From assembly GCA_008508345.1 (NCBI GenBank), contig QNGE01000829.1:1-64000 (forward strand): DNA of 64,000 nt, read 5' to 3'. Source of the stretch: Paragonimus westermani (Eukaryota > Platyhelminthes > Trematoda > Plagiorchiida > Troglotrematidae). Made by a program: the position numbers and the translations under genes. Shown here one piece after another: positions 1-12,336 of the stretch. Under the pieces are notes generated by a model. That model had not been told where the DNA came from and searched no databases. It worked only from the letters and a program-made list of their open reading frames with translations. Position 1 is the first letter of the stretch. The number at the start of each line of letters is the position of its first letter.

Positions 1-42
1 TGATAACTGACAGGGTCGTATTTTGTTGGATCAGTTCCAACA
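1..42 (+). repeat. 3' end of a family-A Gypsy LTR
   Basis: The first 42 bases align closely with 1881-1923, the end of the family-A LTR, and finish in the same GTTCCAACA terminus. The bases that follow do not resemble the internal region that follows the LTR at 1923. This is therefore probably the end of a 3' LTR or a solo LTR, with its 5' part outside the window. Confidence 0.7.
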
Positions 43-1321
43 TACCTCACATTGAGTGGTGAATTCAATTACATTGAAGTTATGTGTGTTTCTAGGACTG
101 GTTGTAAAAACATTTCTATTTTACACGCTGGCCCTATGGTTTTTGTTGTACATATTTATTTTGTACTATTTTATACAGTAAACCACTTTCACTGGTTTTC
201 CTTGATATTTGCTGTACCATTAAAGAAGACCTGGACAGCACTTCGGCAGAAATGATCTACGAAATTACTATCTGAATGCTTGGCGAATTACGGTGTTGGC
301 TACAGCTGCATGTTCGTCGCATATGGGCTTAGTAAGGTACATAAGGCAAAGGGGTGTTAACTGACTATGTATGACCTACAACAATTTGACGTTTCCTGCC
401 AAACTCTGGGCTATACCATAGCACATTCTTGTGAGTTTACAGCGCTCATGAAACTGCGAAATGTCTTCTCAGCAATCCTGCCGAAATTTGGTGTTCCAAA
501 ATAGAACTCTGCATACAGAAACCGGTGAGGTAGTAATTTACTTCCAATCATCCAGAACAATACGCATTACTGGACACCCAGGGAAACTCTGCTATGGACC
601 ACGTGATGTAAGCCTATACACTATTTAAGGACCAATAATCCTACACCGCGAATTATATATATATATATGCTGTTGACGCGTATGAATATTCCGATGGGAA
701 TTACTATTTGTAAACTATCTTATTTGTCATCTAGCTAGAAAATCTGTTGGTCCAGGTTAGTTTTTCCCCTGTACGAAAGAAATCACAGTCCCTCGGACAC
801 TGATACGTTTTATAAACACACCGCCCTTCAAAGGTCACAACCACTAAATGAATTGAGAGTAACACGACGTTGCAAGCACGTTGTAGTACTCTATGGTTCA
901 ACCACACCGGGTGATATTCCGCAGGAGCATGGTAATAGAAATCACACTGGCAAATGTTATTTGATGACCAATGTGATTTAGCTCACTAAACTGTGTCCGG
1001 TGTTTCTGGATTATATCAATAACCTCCATGAGCTTATTTTTAGCAGCACGCTCCTTTACGCAGATGATCCAAGAACCTGAAGCGCTCATGATCTCAGTGC
1101 CTTACGGATTGAGCCTGGCTGTATTGCGCGCTGGTCAGATGAACAGAGTCTCCATCTGAACGACACCCATGTAGCACGACCGTTTTACAGTGTTTTCACC
1201 GTCTTTTGAGTGTCTTGACTGAACATCTGGAAGTCACCCAAAAGATGGTCGAACGGAAGATGTTCTTCCGTAGTCCTTATTGCAGCGGTCTGGGGGTTTC
1301 ACTGGCCTACCTGCAGTATGA
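43..1321. other. No recognised gene; short AT microsatellite
   Basis: I see no supported gene here. Reading frames are short and do not resemble known domains. A short (TA)n run lies at about 654-668. Confidence 0.5.
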
Positions 1322-1923
1322 TGTGTAAAATAGCTCCAAAACTCAAGATTGCATATTGTACCTAGGCTATTAAGAAAGCTCGCATGATGTATGCTGTCCG
1401 ATTATTTGTCTGCATGTCATGTGACTGTGGCGCGAACCCAAAATACACACGTGTCACATTCTTCCGGTTTGCTCGCTCGTCGACGGCTGGTCCCTAGTCT
1501 CTCTAGGTAATTCGCGTGTCGGTGCCGTTTATAGCGCTATCAGAGACCACTTGTACATTTCGTCGAAGAAAGATTTGGTCTCTCTTCTCAACGGACTTTT
1601 CCTTTTCGCGTCTGACAATTGCGTATGTAGCGACTATAATAAATGATATTTTGATAGTCGCATTCATCTGTACATTTTCTATGATTTTGGCTCCGTACCT
1701 ACTTTTGTTTTAGTCAAGCTACCCATTTGGTAACATCCGTCCCGGGGCTAACACACAACTCGCTCCGTGCCTCGCTAGCTTGACGTGTCTCTCTGTACTC
1801 TCTATTTTTCAGGGGTCGGTAATAATATACGAAGTCAACGCGCTGAGACTTGGCTTTTCATTTTCGATCGATTGTCAATAGTGATAACTGACAGGGTTTT
1901 ATTTTGTTGGATGGGTTCCAACA
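1322..1923 (+). repeat. Family-A Gypsy 5' LTR
   Basis: This ~600 bp LTR is defined by comparison with other copies in the window. Its start (TGTGTAAAATA) matches 57,385 on the plus strand. Its second half matches 1-42, and in reverse complement 43,169-43,458 and 56,880-57,335. It begins TGT and ends in CA, as LTRs do. Family-A gag begins about 165 bp downstream. The middle contains the motif GTGTCGGTGCCGTTTA (about 1516-1531), also seen in the MULE-related repeats. The boundaries are inferred from alignment by eye. Confidence 0.75.
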
Positions 1924-2059
1924 CGCACCTGGACAGAAGGCGATTTTGGGCGGCGAGCATTGACTTGTTGAACCGTTTTGAATAATTTTTTTCATATACA
2001 TTTCTTTTGTATAACTGTGAGTTGCTAGTTTTTTATACATTTTACTTGTTTATTTTTTA

Positions 2060-2880
2060 AATCGACTCATTATCCAATCTGCTATAACGGAGGTTCAACC
2101 TCACGTTTTGTCAGACGATTCGGTCAGTGCATTAGCCGTCCCGCTTGCACCCTTTAGAGAGAATAATCCTAAATCGTGGTTTTCTCAATTAGAAGCCACA
2201 GTTGCGCTACGACAAATCAGTTTAGAACTCACCCGTTTTCATCAAGCGGTTGCGGTACTGCCTCCTCACGTTATTTACTGAGTGGGCGATATTCTGGAGA
2301 TACCGGATTGCACGAAGTCCTACGGGCAACTCAAAACGGCCAAAATTAAGCGCGTTTGCTTGTCCGATCACCAGCATACTTCTCAGCTTCTGAGCGCGAC
2401 CGTGTTTGGTGACCGTAAACTATCGCAGCTGGTACGCCAGCAGGTACGACGTACAGAAAATTGTATAGTTGAGGATATGTGACCCCAGCGTTTCCCTAAA
2501 GATATGCAGAAGATTCTTGGCGTAACATCATCATCAAACTTTTCAGCCTTGGCTGGTGTCGCCGATCGCATCGGGGAAACATACGGTATCGCCGTTTCTC
2601 GACTCGTTTCGAGTAGTCAGTGCGCAACTGCCACGTTGAACGCTCAATTTGCCAGCCTAACTAGATAAATTCAAGCCTTAACGACGCAGCGTTCGAGGTC
2701 GGGCTCGACTACCCCAGTTCCGAGACACGGTAGCCGCTCAGGGTCACGTGATCCTCGTCGACCGCCACCGAACGCCAATCCTGGTCACCGCTGATATCAC
2801 CACCAATTTGTCAAGAAAGCTCGACGATGCCGTCAGCCTTGTACTTTCCGTCCAGTCATCAAAATGGCAGCAAAATCCAC
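2060..2880 (+). pseudogene. Decayed Gypsy gag (CsRn1-like, family A)
   Basis: The frame from about 2090 reads PFRENNPKSWFSQLEA, the typical N-terminal gag motif of CsRn1/Kabuki-type Gypsy elements of flatworms. About 20 residues on comes a stop at about 2279. In other frames follow the expected SDHQHTSQLL and FGDRKLSQLV motifs and then PKDMQKILG (2490 onward). A serine/arginine/proline-rich tail precedes the expected zinc-knuckle region, where only scattered cysteines remain (about 2820-2870). Gag would form the retroelement particle. Stops and frameshifts make this copy non-coding. Assignment to the CsRn1-like clade is from remembered family motifs. Confidence 0.75.
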
Positions 2881-2894
2881 ATGGTTAACGACGT

Positions 2895-3320
2895 AATTTG
2901 TTCGCCTGGTGGTCTGTTCCATCTAAAAGATTACGAGTCGAGATTCGCTGTCTTACCGACACAGTTGCTGAGGTCAGCGTGATCCCGCCCGAGGCCCATG
3001 ACTTAAACAGATCATCCATTTCGAATCTTCGCGCTGCTAACAGAAGCACTATCAAGTGTTTGGTCAGCGCTACCGCGTAGTTAATTTAGGTCTCCATAAG
3101 CCTTTCCGCTGGATTTTTACGGTCACCGACGTCTAAATGGAGATTATCGGCATCGACCTTCTCCAGCACTTCGATTCATTGGTAGATTCCAGACGACACC
3201 GTTTAGTCGACCGAAAGACAAAGCTTACGGCTACCGGAATTTTGACCGATATGTCATCAATCAGCCCCGTATATCAAAGCTCTATGAAACTGAACTCCCT
3301 TAGTTTTCTCATCGATAAGT
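2895..3320 (+). pseudogene. Family-A Gypsy aspartic protease relic
   Basis: The frame at 2898-3080 contains DTVAEVSVIPP, the active-site loop of a retrotransposon aspartic protease, with the glycine of the usual DTG changed to valine. At 3137 onward follows IIGIDLLQHFDSLVDSRRHR, the conserved C-terminal protease segment that leads into RT in this clade. A stop at 3078 separates the two. The protease would cut the Gag-Pol polyprotein; the lost glycine and the stop argue that it is dead. Confidence 0.75.
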
Positions 3321-4110
3321 ATCCGAGTGTTTTTGACAGTCTTGATCCCTGCCTGCTGTCAGAGGTTCGACGAGGTACCACATAGTCACGACATGCCGGT
3401 GTTCGCCACAGCTCGCAGGTTGACACCATGCAAGCCTAAAATAACCCGCACTGAGTTTGGGCACATGCTCGAGCTCGGAATCATCCGCCCGTCCAGTAGC
3501 CCTTGGGCTTCTCCACTCCACATGGTCCCTAAAGCGTCCGGCGATTGGCGCCGCCGTGGAAATTATCGTTCACTCAACAACATCACAGTAACCGACAGGT
3601 ACCCGATCTGGCATACACAGAACATCACGGCTAGCCTTCATGGTACCCGTGTATTCTCAAAAATTGATTTGGCACGCGCATACCACCAGACCCCGTTGCG
3701 GACGAGGATTCCACCAAGACAGCCGTCATTACACCATTCGGTTTATTCGAATTTTTACATATACCATTTGTTTTGCGAAACACCGCATAAACGTTTTAAC
3801 GTTTTATTGACGACGTCACACAGGGTCCGGATTTCGTCCAACACTACGTCGACGACCAGATTCATCTGCGATAGCTCTTCGACATATTAGCGACTTTTGA
3901 CATAACCATTAATGAGAAAAAGTGCGTTTTCGGCCAACTAGCGGCAGAGCTTCCAGGCCACCACGTTGACAAGCATGGTATTCGACCGCTGACCGGTGAG
4001 GTAGGAGTAATCCACCATTTTACCCGTCCTATCACCCTCACTTCTTTTCGTAGCTTCAACGGGATGGTCAGCTACTATAGACAGCTTATTCCACGCTGCG
4101 CTCAGCTTAT
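3320..4110 (+). pseudogene. Family-A Gypsy reverse transcriptase relic
   Basis: The 3327 frame gives the fingers and first palm motif of a Ty3/Gypsy RT: LGIIRPSSSPWASPLHMVPK and then FSKIDLARAYHQ, with the first catalytic aspartate. A frameshift near 3700 moves the rest to another frame: TPFGLFEF, then HYVDDQIH at about 3842-3865, where YVDD (3845-3856) keeps both catalytic aspartates, followed by ITINEKKCVFGQ. The thumb segment SYYRQLIPRCAQLMQPL follows at 4067. The enzyme would copy element RNA into DNA. Stops and frameshifts disable it. Confidence 0.85.
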
Positions 4111-4722
4111 GCAGCCTTTAACCGATTTACCCCGCGGCCGTGTCAACGGAATCGTAGAGTTATCAGCGACAGCCATCGAATCGTTCGATAGAACAAAGGA
4201 TGCCTTAGCCACCGCCGTTATGTTGCACCACCTCAACTCAGCCGCGGAAGTGAGCATAGCTGTCGACGACTTAGACACCACAGTCGGTGCCGTACTTCAA
4301 CAGTTCGTCGATGGACTCTGGAAACCGCTCGCTTTCTTTCCCAGACGTTTCCTTCCGACTAAAAAACGTATAGCACGTTCGGTCGGGAAGTGTTGGCAAT
4401 TTACTCGGCTGTTCGTCACTTCCCACATGCCCTCGAGGGAAACCGGGTTGTGATTTTCGCCGACCGTAAACCGTCGGTTTTTGCCTTCCGTAGTAGATCT
4501 GAGAGACATTCGCCCCGTGAAGTTCGACATTTTTACTTCGCATCCCAGTTTACGTCTAATGTACGCCACGTTGCTGACAACGGTGACGTTGTGGATGGCG
4601 GTTTATCCCGAGTGTTGGCACTAGTTGGTCACGACTCAATCGAATTAACCGCCATGGCCAACACACAACGTTCGGAGAATGATTTCCACGTTTCCTGCCG
4701 ACAACCAGCGCTCTACGTCTGA
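4064..4722 (+). pseudogene. Family-A Gypsy RNase H relic
   Basis: Two adjoining frames encode a retrotransposon RNase H. The first (4064-4453) contains AVDDLDTTVGAVLQQF and then KPLAFFPRRFLPTKK. After a frameshift the second (4390-4722) continues with LAIYSAVRHFPHALEG, then SERHSPREVRHFYF and VVDGGLSR. This is the usual order of Gypsy RNase H motifs ending in the ADALSR-like box, here DGGLSR. It would degrade the RNA strand of the replication hybrid. It lies directly after the RT and before the integrase, as in intact Gypsy pol. Confidence 0.85.
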
Positions 4723-4734
4723 CTGATCAGCCCT

Positions 4735-5190
4735 TGCCGGCGTCTCTAGGCAATATCCTTTGCGATACCTCTGCTGAACAACCATGTCCAGTAATTCTCA
4801 GTATTTTCTGACGACGCGTGTTCGACGCACTACAAAAATCGCCCATCCTGCCATCCGGACCACGACTAAGCTCATTTCCGATAGGTACGTCTGACGTGGT
4901 ATGAAAAAGGATCTTTGCACGTGGGCGCAATCTTGCTTAGCTTGTCAACAAACTAAGTATCACCGTTACGTGTCAGTCCTGATTGGCCGATTCCATTCCG
5001 AAACATCTCGACTTGCACATCTCCACATCGACATTGCAGGTCCTTTGCCATCTTCCAATGGCATGACATCTCTTGATGATGGTAGACCGTCCCATGCGGT
5101 GGCCAGATGCTGTCCACATACCCGACGTCCGTTCTGAGACCGTAGCCCGCGCATTCGTTGGGCGTCGAGAAGCATCTCACGGTTACATTA
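4735..5190 (+). pseudogene. Family-A Gypsy integrase, 3'-truncated
   Basis: The N-terminal integrase segment appears around 4760-4930 in broken frames (CDTSAEQPCPV, RRVFDAL). The frame at 4901-5137 gives WAQSCLACQQTK, carrying the CxxC of the HHCC zinc domain, and HLHIDIAGPLPSSNG, carrying the first catalytic aspartate of the DDE core. Homology stops near 5190, before the second aspartate, the glutamate and the 3' LTR. The element is therefore truncated; a short LINE 3' tail lies right at the break. Confidence 0.8.
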
Positions 5191-5214
5191 CGACGGTTAC
5201 AAAAGCGCGCCTTC

Positions 5215-5255
5215 AAGCACAAATGGGTTGAGAAATATACCATTATTATTATAAT
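5215..5255 (+). repeat. LINE-like 3' tail with (TTA)n
   Basis: CACAAATGGGTTGAGAAA followed by TATACCATTATTATTAT matches 43,018-43,055 almost exactly. The shared core of about 34 bases ends in a short ATT/TTA microsatellite, as 5'-truncated CR1/Jockey-type LINE insertions do. It joins the broken end of the family-A integrase. Reading it as a LINE tail is inference. Confidence 0.45.
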
Positions 5256-6233
5256 TCGCCCATATTCGAGAAACAAAGCGACTTAAGGAGGTAACAATTA
5301 AATGAAGATCCATGGAATCTACAAACTGCAGGAATATTTATTCCTCAGGTGATTGTTCGTTTCCACTTTTCTGTGTAACCAGTGTTCTTCACCTTCTGTA
5401 TCCAATTTTCCACATTTTCTGATAGCCGTCTGATATTCCGCATCTGAAAAATTGAATATCACAATTATCAGTAAAAATACGACGATATACCACTGTAATG
5501 AAATCAACGAGAATATTATGCTCGTAGATGAAACCAAACGCTAACTAGTCTATGCTAACTGGGTGACCATCAAAATGCAAACCGTACGTACACACACTTT
5601 GGCCAACTATCCGAGTTCTCACAATCCAACTAAAAGTGGTTTATCTTAGTTGTTACCAGAAATAATACAATGTACCACTTCAGTAGAATCATGCAGTATG
5701 ACCATATAATCTTTATTGAACCGAAAACTCACCATCCGCATCCCTCTACAGAATAGGCCTTCAAACCCGGATTGCAAATGGCTGGTCGTTTTGAACGCTC
5801 GCTCACAAATTAATGGTCTATGCTTGGACTGAACAAAAATTAGCCAGCGGTAATCAGGATTCAAATGTGTAATGTGGGTCCTCCGCATTTTTCTAGCTCT
5901 TAAACTTACAAACTGAGGCTGAAATTTCTTTACTAGTGAACTTGCTGAGTGTCTTACATAAGACACTCAAAAGACAGTCGGCCGTCTCAGTGTGCTAATA
6001 GGGCAGTCAGTATGCACATATTTTGCTCGAAAAAAAACGCGGTAACAAATCTGTGACACATAATGCACGAGGCGCAATGGATATTGCAAAATTTGACCTT
6101 GAAAAAGATCTAGGAAGTTGACTGTCGTCTTGTTTATCCCCCTCTCATCGTCACCAAATTACCGCCCAAAAGGGAGTTGGGACTCTTGAAATGATCAACA
6201 GCCTTCCCCTGCATAGACCTACGTGCCTTTGGA
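5256..6233. other. No recognised gene; contains a perfect palindrome
   Basis: I recognise no gene. The 106-codon minus-strand frame at 5646-5966 has no recognisable domain. The segment holds a perfect 24-nt hairpin at 5946-5969. Confidence 0.45.
5946..5969. repeat. Perfect 11-bp-arm palindrome
   Basis: TGAGTGTCTTA, a CA spacer and TAAGACACTCA form a perfect inverted repeat. No gene lies next to it, and the function, if any, is unknown. Confidence 0.8.
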
Positions 6234-6680
6234 ATGCACCACAAGTTCCATATAAAACCACTGCATGGGTACGTTAAGCAGGTCATATACAACGGCTTGA
6301 AGTATAGCCTACTCATGAATGAACGTGTTCACCGATCATCCACCAAGATGGTCACTAGCCTGCGGGATTTCTCCCGCAAGTCTCCTTTCGAAAGTCTTGA
6401 TCTTTACACACTTGAGTTCAGAAGACCACGCGGTGACCTAATTCTCACACGCTGCTCTTTTGGCGCAAATCTGGCGCAGCGATTTTTCACCTCAATAGCT
6501 GATAACAGTGTAAGTGTTCACGTTAAGAAGTTCTATAAGCTTTGACCTCGAAACTTACACAAGCAACAGTTCTTCTGTCACAGGATTATGGACCACTGGA
6601 ACGACCTTCTACCAAAAGCTTTCATCTGCTCTTCTAGTGACCGTTTCCAAGTGTTATTGGATTCCCGCTTTATTAAGATA
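6234..6680 (+). pseudogene. CR1/Jockey-type LINE RT C-terminal remnant
   Basis: The 6234-6545 frame contains FESLDLYTLEFRRPRGDLIL, the conserved segment just before the end of CR1/Jockey-type reverse transcriptases. It continues with FFTSIADNSVSVHVKKFYKL. After one stop the same frame reads FFCHRIMDHWNDLLPKAF and then DRFQVLLDSRF, the terminal motif of the family. Upstream RT domains are absent, which fits a 5'-truncated insertion. It is dead. Confidence 0.8.
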
Positions 6681-9600
6681 ATGTTTGGTTGGTGTTTCGC
6701 TCCGTTCTGTTAGACTGATATTTTGCTCTGTTCTCGGTGATGTCCGTAACCCCCAGGAGCGGTGATGCACCCTGTTTACAATAACTGCCTTCCAGGTCAA
6801 CAGAGAACCACTAGACATCAGAATGGACAAACTGACTAGATCAGGATGACTTATACCTCCAACCTCTAAACCGTGAACCAATCGCCGAAATCTCTGAAAA
6901 ACGCCTCAGAAATGCCATTCGAAGTGGTTGAAACGTAGACTAATACAGCTTCCTCGCAACGTTGTGTTATTCTCAATCCATTTATCAGTAACACGCTGAA
7001 CGCAACGCCCGAACTGCTTGACTTCATTTCCCCTAAATTTGGTTCAGATGGGTCATATAATCGGGGCTCAGTTTGATTCGCAGTACCTACCGCCACTGCC
7101 AATAATGTATCGATTTTTGTGCTTGTGTGATTCAACGACCCTGCAATGAAGCGTACCTAGGAGAAGACGCTTGCTCTACCTCAATTTGTTCAAGTTTACG
7201 TAGAGAGTATTGTACATATTTCCGCTTTTTGTTCATCATTGGTTAAAGTCAACATCAGCTGCTTTTTGTACCGAGTGAACACCACCTACTTGAAAAGATT
7301 CGAACTTCTAGTGCACGCGTCCCCCCTCCTTGGTGCCCCAGCACCGCCTACGTAGGAACTACCTACAGTCAAGTCACTTGAGGTCATTTTACGTTCACAG
7401 CATGAGCAACTTGTCATCTGTTTACGTCAAACGTTGTAGAAAGTTGTCGGCAAGTCCTTATGAACAACTCACTAACAAACAATGTGTACGCAATGATTAA
7501 AGTTCATTTCGTGGTTTCGGAAAACTTAGATGATTGCAGCAGCGGTCTAGAGTTGAATATAGTGACTCGCAATTCACAAGTCAAATACTTTCGGATTATT
7601 AGGTTATTCTGGTCGAAAAACATCTATTACAAGCTCAAAATATTTTAAGTGGGCTACTGTGCCTCTTGCACTTGACTACGCATCACGACCATGTGACTGC
7701 AGCCGCTGCTGAGCCAACACACTGCTCCCAACTGAAGTGCAGGTCATTAAGTCTCAATAAGCGCGCTCCAAGGACTGTACAGCGCGATGTGTGAACTGTC
7801 GTACTTACTATATGTATATCCGATGAAGTTACGTCAAAAACCGTAGAGCTTGTCGCGGTTCTTGTCTCGCAGTCGTCCCCAAGCTAAGGGTTCTCCGTGG
7901 TTTGACGATGCCTTGTGTGTCACCACTAGGCAAATACAACGACAATGGATGAGTTGCCGGACCAGTAACAGCCCTTATGGGGTTGCGAACGTCGTGGAAG
8001 TAAACCTGTTGCACGATCGCTCGCAACACCAATGATGCTGCAGTAGTACATAGGACAACGTTCAAAAACCAAGGCGGGAAGCCCGACATTAACAGATCAG
8101 CATGGAAATAGGTTGGTTGATATTCTCGACAGAGCCCGGCTGATTGTTTGGTACTATCCTGTCGTCTGCTTCCTAAGTTTCCTGCATGTATCCATGTTTC
8201 ACAACGTCGTGCCAAATTCTGACAAACCAGTGTTCACTTTTCTATATGTGAAACAAGCGAGCCGAAGATGACCCATATCACACATCACCATCAAGTGTGT
8301 ACAGTTTCAAGGAAAGCAAACACTTGACGGCTGTGCACTGCTTAACAGTTGAATTAACTTTTAAAATATATAAATTGATGGAGTTGATGGTGGCTCATTC
8401 TCTCCAGTTGCGCTTAGACGGCCTCCAGCAACTCAAAGAAAATCGGCTACAGATGATTTGTTTGGTTGGCATACTGCCTTTCCCTGAAAAACTTATGAAA
8501 ACAAAAGCTGCGAAGGATTATGTACACGTTTTGTCTCCTAGTTTTACCAATGTCTTTAGCTGGTTCCCTTACACCTGCCTTAATCACAGATAAAGCGTAC
8601 CCCATTGTAATCTCATAGGGGACTAAGTAGCAGAAATCCTTCAAGGCATGCATTCTTATTTCTTAATCAGCCCACGAGTGTCAAACCGGTTGTGCGCTTC
8701 AAGTTGTTTGAGACAAATATCAGCTCCCGGGCTGTTGTTGTTTTGATATCCAGAGTGATGTCGAATGTCATGATATGACATGCCAGCGAATATTTGCTAG
8801 CATGTAGTAGTAAAAGACAGAATCTCAAGATCTTTGTGACGCACACCTCGAACCGATGATTAATACGGCGTGACTCATCGTTGAGTTCAGGGTAATACCT
8901 GGGGTTTTCGTCCACTGTCTGTCGCCATCCTAATGATGCGCTCCTTCTTACTTTTGTCGCCTCATGTACAACAGGGAATGGGAAGTGGTTGCACAGGGGT
9001 GTTCATCCTCACTCGTGGCAAGACAGATTACCTCGGAAAAATAAGGCCAGCAGACACAAGAACAGCTTTTGGGTTGAATGGTCTCCTGTAAAACTTGCGT
9101 GGACACTTTAAACACGCTATCACAGATTTACTACCGACTCCGCATTGATCGACACAACAGTATAAGAACTGCTCAGAGGAGAGTTCACTCTCCTAGTTTA
9201 CGAAGGATTTTACGATCATCTTTCAATAGCCCTTCATCAGGGTGATTTCACTCTACGTACCGACGGTCTCCACAGGCTAATCACAGCTGTAATGGACTAC
9301 CGGTGCTGGTGATGTTGGCACCAAATTTTACGATCTTCAATTAGTCCGTTGTGCACGGTGGTGTGCTTACAGATACCGAGTAACAGCGTTAAAATTTGGA
9401 CCGTGTGGTTCTTAACGGCAATGCACAGCTGGTCATGTATGACGCTAAAAGTGGCCTCTGCACGGACTAGTAGCTATGGAGCTCAGAGACCGTCTGTCGA
9501 TGAGCGGTTGAACCGGTTGTCTAACTCTTCGATTCATTCCACCCAGCCATGTAATTTGCAAACAAACAATCGGACTGCACATACCACGCGTACTTTCTTA

Positions 9601-10494
9601 GTAGTTTGTACACAACTTGTAACCATCAGTCTCAATCGTTTTAAAGGTCATTCCACAAACAGGACATGGAGACTTGTAGTTATCTGCGGGCCTCTAGAAG
9701 CGTACATGGCGAGTTGTTCGAAAGAAGAGCATGAAGCCCGGTGTAAACCCGGAGTGTCAAACAGTCGGTAACTCTCGCATTAAATCAACCAACAGCAAAG
9801 TATGAAAATTCATGGATTTACTATGATACCTCGTCCGCAAATGTGTTCCAAACTGATTGATGCTAGTTTGCACTTGCTTTTGTGGATAAACTAAAAATTA
9901 AACGAGACGGTGGTTTCCATTAAGATACTTAAGTATCCGATTCGCAATAACTGGTATAAAATTCCGATATGAATAAAATAGTCCGTAGTAAGGTTCATTT
10001 TGATGATAATGCTATTATCTACATTTGTTTTACACTGAACTGTTGTACATGGATTACTACCTTCCAGTGTCTTTTTAAAGCAGCCGCCTCAAAAACTCCT
10101 CGTGTATGCAGGATTCCCGCAAAAAATTTTGCAGTTTCTGGAACATTCATCATCGTGGGACTGGCATATATGCTTGTAGAGGAAGGTTTGGGTGTCATTT
10201 TGCAGGCCGATAAACCACAGTCAGCTGTCAGCATGGTTCTGCGGCAGACCGTGAACGGTGCACAATGTGGTTAACTAAACCAAAGTCGCTAGAAACTAAT
10301 CGCTTCTAGGTTGGGATGCTAGTGTATGTCGTTTATGGAGAAAACCCTGTTTTAAAACAAAAGTAAGAGTTGCAATCTTATAACAACGACAATTGTATCC
10401 CACAAGTAATGCTGCCAAGAAACAATGATCACATTATTACAAGAAGCATATGGCGTTGGAGAATAACTTATAGATACTCTCTGGGGTCCGTTCC
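6681..10494. other. No recognised gene
   Basis: I find no supportable gene in this ~3.8 kb. Open frames such as 7829-8215 (minus), 8297-8593 (plus) and 9349-9771 (plus) lack recognisable domains. A short plus-strand frame near 7880-7960 (KGSPWFDDALCVTTRQIQRQ) faintly resembles the linker between endonuclease and RT of some LINEs, too weakly to annotate. Confidence 0.4.
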
Positions 10495-10495
10495 A

Positions 10496-12336
10496 CTCTA
10501 CTACGGTTACCCGAGCGAGCTCTTGCAATAGCTGTCCAATATTTTTTTGAATTCGGTCACCGGCGACGCTTTTACAACCTCCGTAGGTTCACAACACAAA
10601 AATAGAAAACGAGCTTTCCATTAATTTTGCTCTTGAGTGATACGCAGATGACTGTAACTTTTCATCCCACTCACATGTTTATCATCCTTCCTACAGTACC
10701 ACCTGATGGTCCCGCTACTATTTTGTAAAATTCATTCGAACTTCTTCGCGAACTCCAGGGCTGCAACCTGAACGTGTCTACTTTGCTTGTTCTGTACCCA
10801 CTCCCAAGCTGTCGTCATGCGCCAGACTGCCCAAAGCTTCCGCGTCATTCTAAATTACAGTATCCATGTTTGTAGTTCGTATTTCGAGCATGTACTTGTG
10901 CGGACCGAGTTCAGAGGTGCGGACAATTCATTTTCCAACTATATACTACTGCTTCCTGCGTGAATAATGCCTTTGTTGCCCGTGTGACAGCCAAAAACAT
11001 TGGACTGGAGTTGAGAGGAAGCATTTAACCAACAGCTAACCATTAGCATTATTATTGCTATTATTATTAGTTAGAAAAATCCCCACGTATTTCACCTGCT
11101 CAAAATTCTCCAGCCACCTCTCGATTAAGAGCGATTTTCTCCCAGTTTTTACCTACTCAGTTGATCGTGACTGAAGTCTTATAACGTTACAAAGGTTAAC
11201 GTATTTCGGAGACGATTTCTGTGTCCGGTTGAGATCTCGTTAATACTAGTAGCCTTTCGTAAGACAGCCGACTTACTTGGTATCAAGGGTAAATAAAAAG
11301 CAGCTCACTTCCAGCCCCATAAACGAATCATTCATTAGAACGCAGAAGAGCAGTGTTCCAATTACTATGTCTTGCGGGCTTTTACTGGGTGGAAGGTCAA
11401 CAGGTAGCAGAACCACGGCTCCGTATTCGCATGATCCTAGTGAATAGATTGTTACAAACCGAATGAGCTGCACCATAGTCTGTCACCTCGGCCACCAGAA
11501 GATGACAAGTGACAGAGTCCAAGAGTTGCCCAACATCAAAATCACTAACTTCCGTTTCCACATATCTATCTGGAATATCAATGATTTTCTGAAGGCAGTT
11601 AAGAAGGTTTGTAGGACATGGCAAACCTCCCAGTAGGCTATGTTGTGCACAGTTATTCTACCGGTGCATAGTAAGTTAGGTGCACACGCGTTTCCAGCAA
11701 CTCTCATCAGTGCTGTTACGACTGCAAAAGCCGCTTGGCCTGGGAGGTAGTTTATTACATAAATTCCCCCTACACGTTCATAATACAGTAAAACACGTGT
11801 GCACGTTTTTCTGCGCGGCTTACGTCTGTCTGCACCCAATGCAAAGCAGTGTATCGTCGTTTGCCTTGGCGACACATCTCATATAACGCGTACACATGAT
11901 TTCGACAGTCGCGTGTGATCCTTCATCTTCCTGGCGTTAAGACCTGTCCCTCCGCTCCCGAATGTAAACACCGTGCTACTCTCGAACGGAGGCGCGATTC
12001 CTTCTTAATGGCCGATGATTCGCCTCTGGTTATGTTTTGGTACAGCAGAACAAGTGTGTCACTCTTCTTTGCATCTGAGATTATTCCCATATCTAATGGT
12101 TTGTTCAGCAGTGCAACAAATGGCACTACCGACACCTCCATCAGTATTGCCAACGTTGTCCGGTCTATTTCGTTCAACTCCGCTACCTCATCAAGTAGAA
12201 ACTTCGCCAGTTCTTCCCTAATGTACTTTTTTATGACAACCCTCTGGCGGAAGTCTGCAGTCCACCCTGAGCAGTAAAATCTATTCATCTCTCCCGCATA
12301 TGAGACAGAGGTGATGTTCAAGTGCCTCCGCGTCAT
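10496..12336 (-). pseudogene. CR1-like LINE reverse transcriptase relic
   Basis: Read on the minus strand, pieces of one RT occur in the right order. At 12,336-11,923 are the fingers: VPFVALLNKPLDMGII followed by the K-rich strand LVLLYQNITRGESSA. At 11,624-11,397 is CPTNLLNCLQKIIDI and then FDVGQLLDSV, the palm motif whose usual DFxKAFD has decayed. At 11,476-11,273 is PQDIVIGTLLFCVLMND, matching the PQGSVLGPLLF motif, and then FLFTLDTK in place of FADD. At 10,620-10,496 is PTEVVKASPVTEFKKILDSY, the C-terminal end. Frames change several times. The catalytic FADD box is lost. Confidence 0.75.

Noticed and set aside
6866..7135. Minus frame with SSGVAFSVLLINGL, faintly like the RT motif PQGSVLGPLLF
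   Set aside because: Too degenerate, with no neighbouring RT motif in any frame.
7850..8035. Plus frame with PWFDDAL-RQIQRQW, resembling a LINE endonuclease-RT linker
   Set aside because: Only about 20 residues fit and no endonuclease or RT motif flanks it.
9349..9771. 140-codon plus frame, and a minus-strand CPVCGMTFK string inside it
   Set aside because: A single Cys-x2-Cys without matching histidines or a partner finger is not enough for a zinc-finger call.
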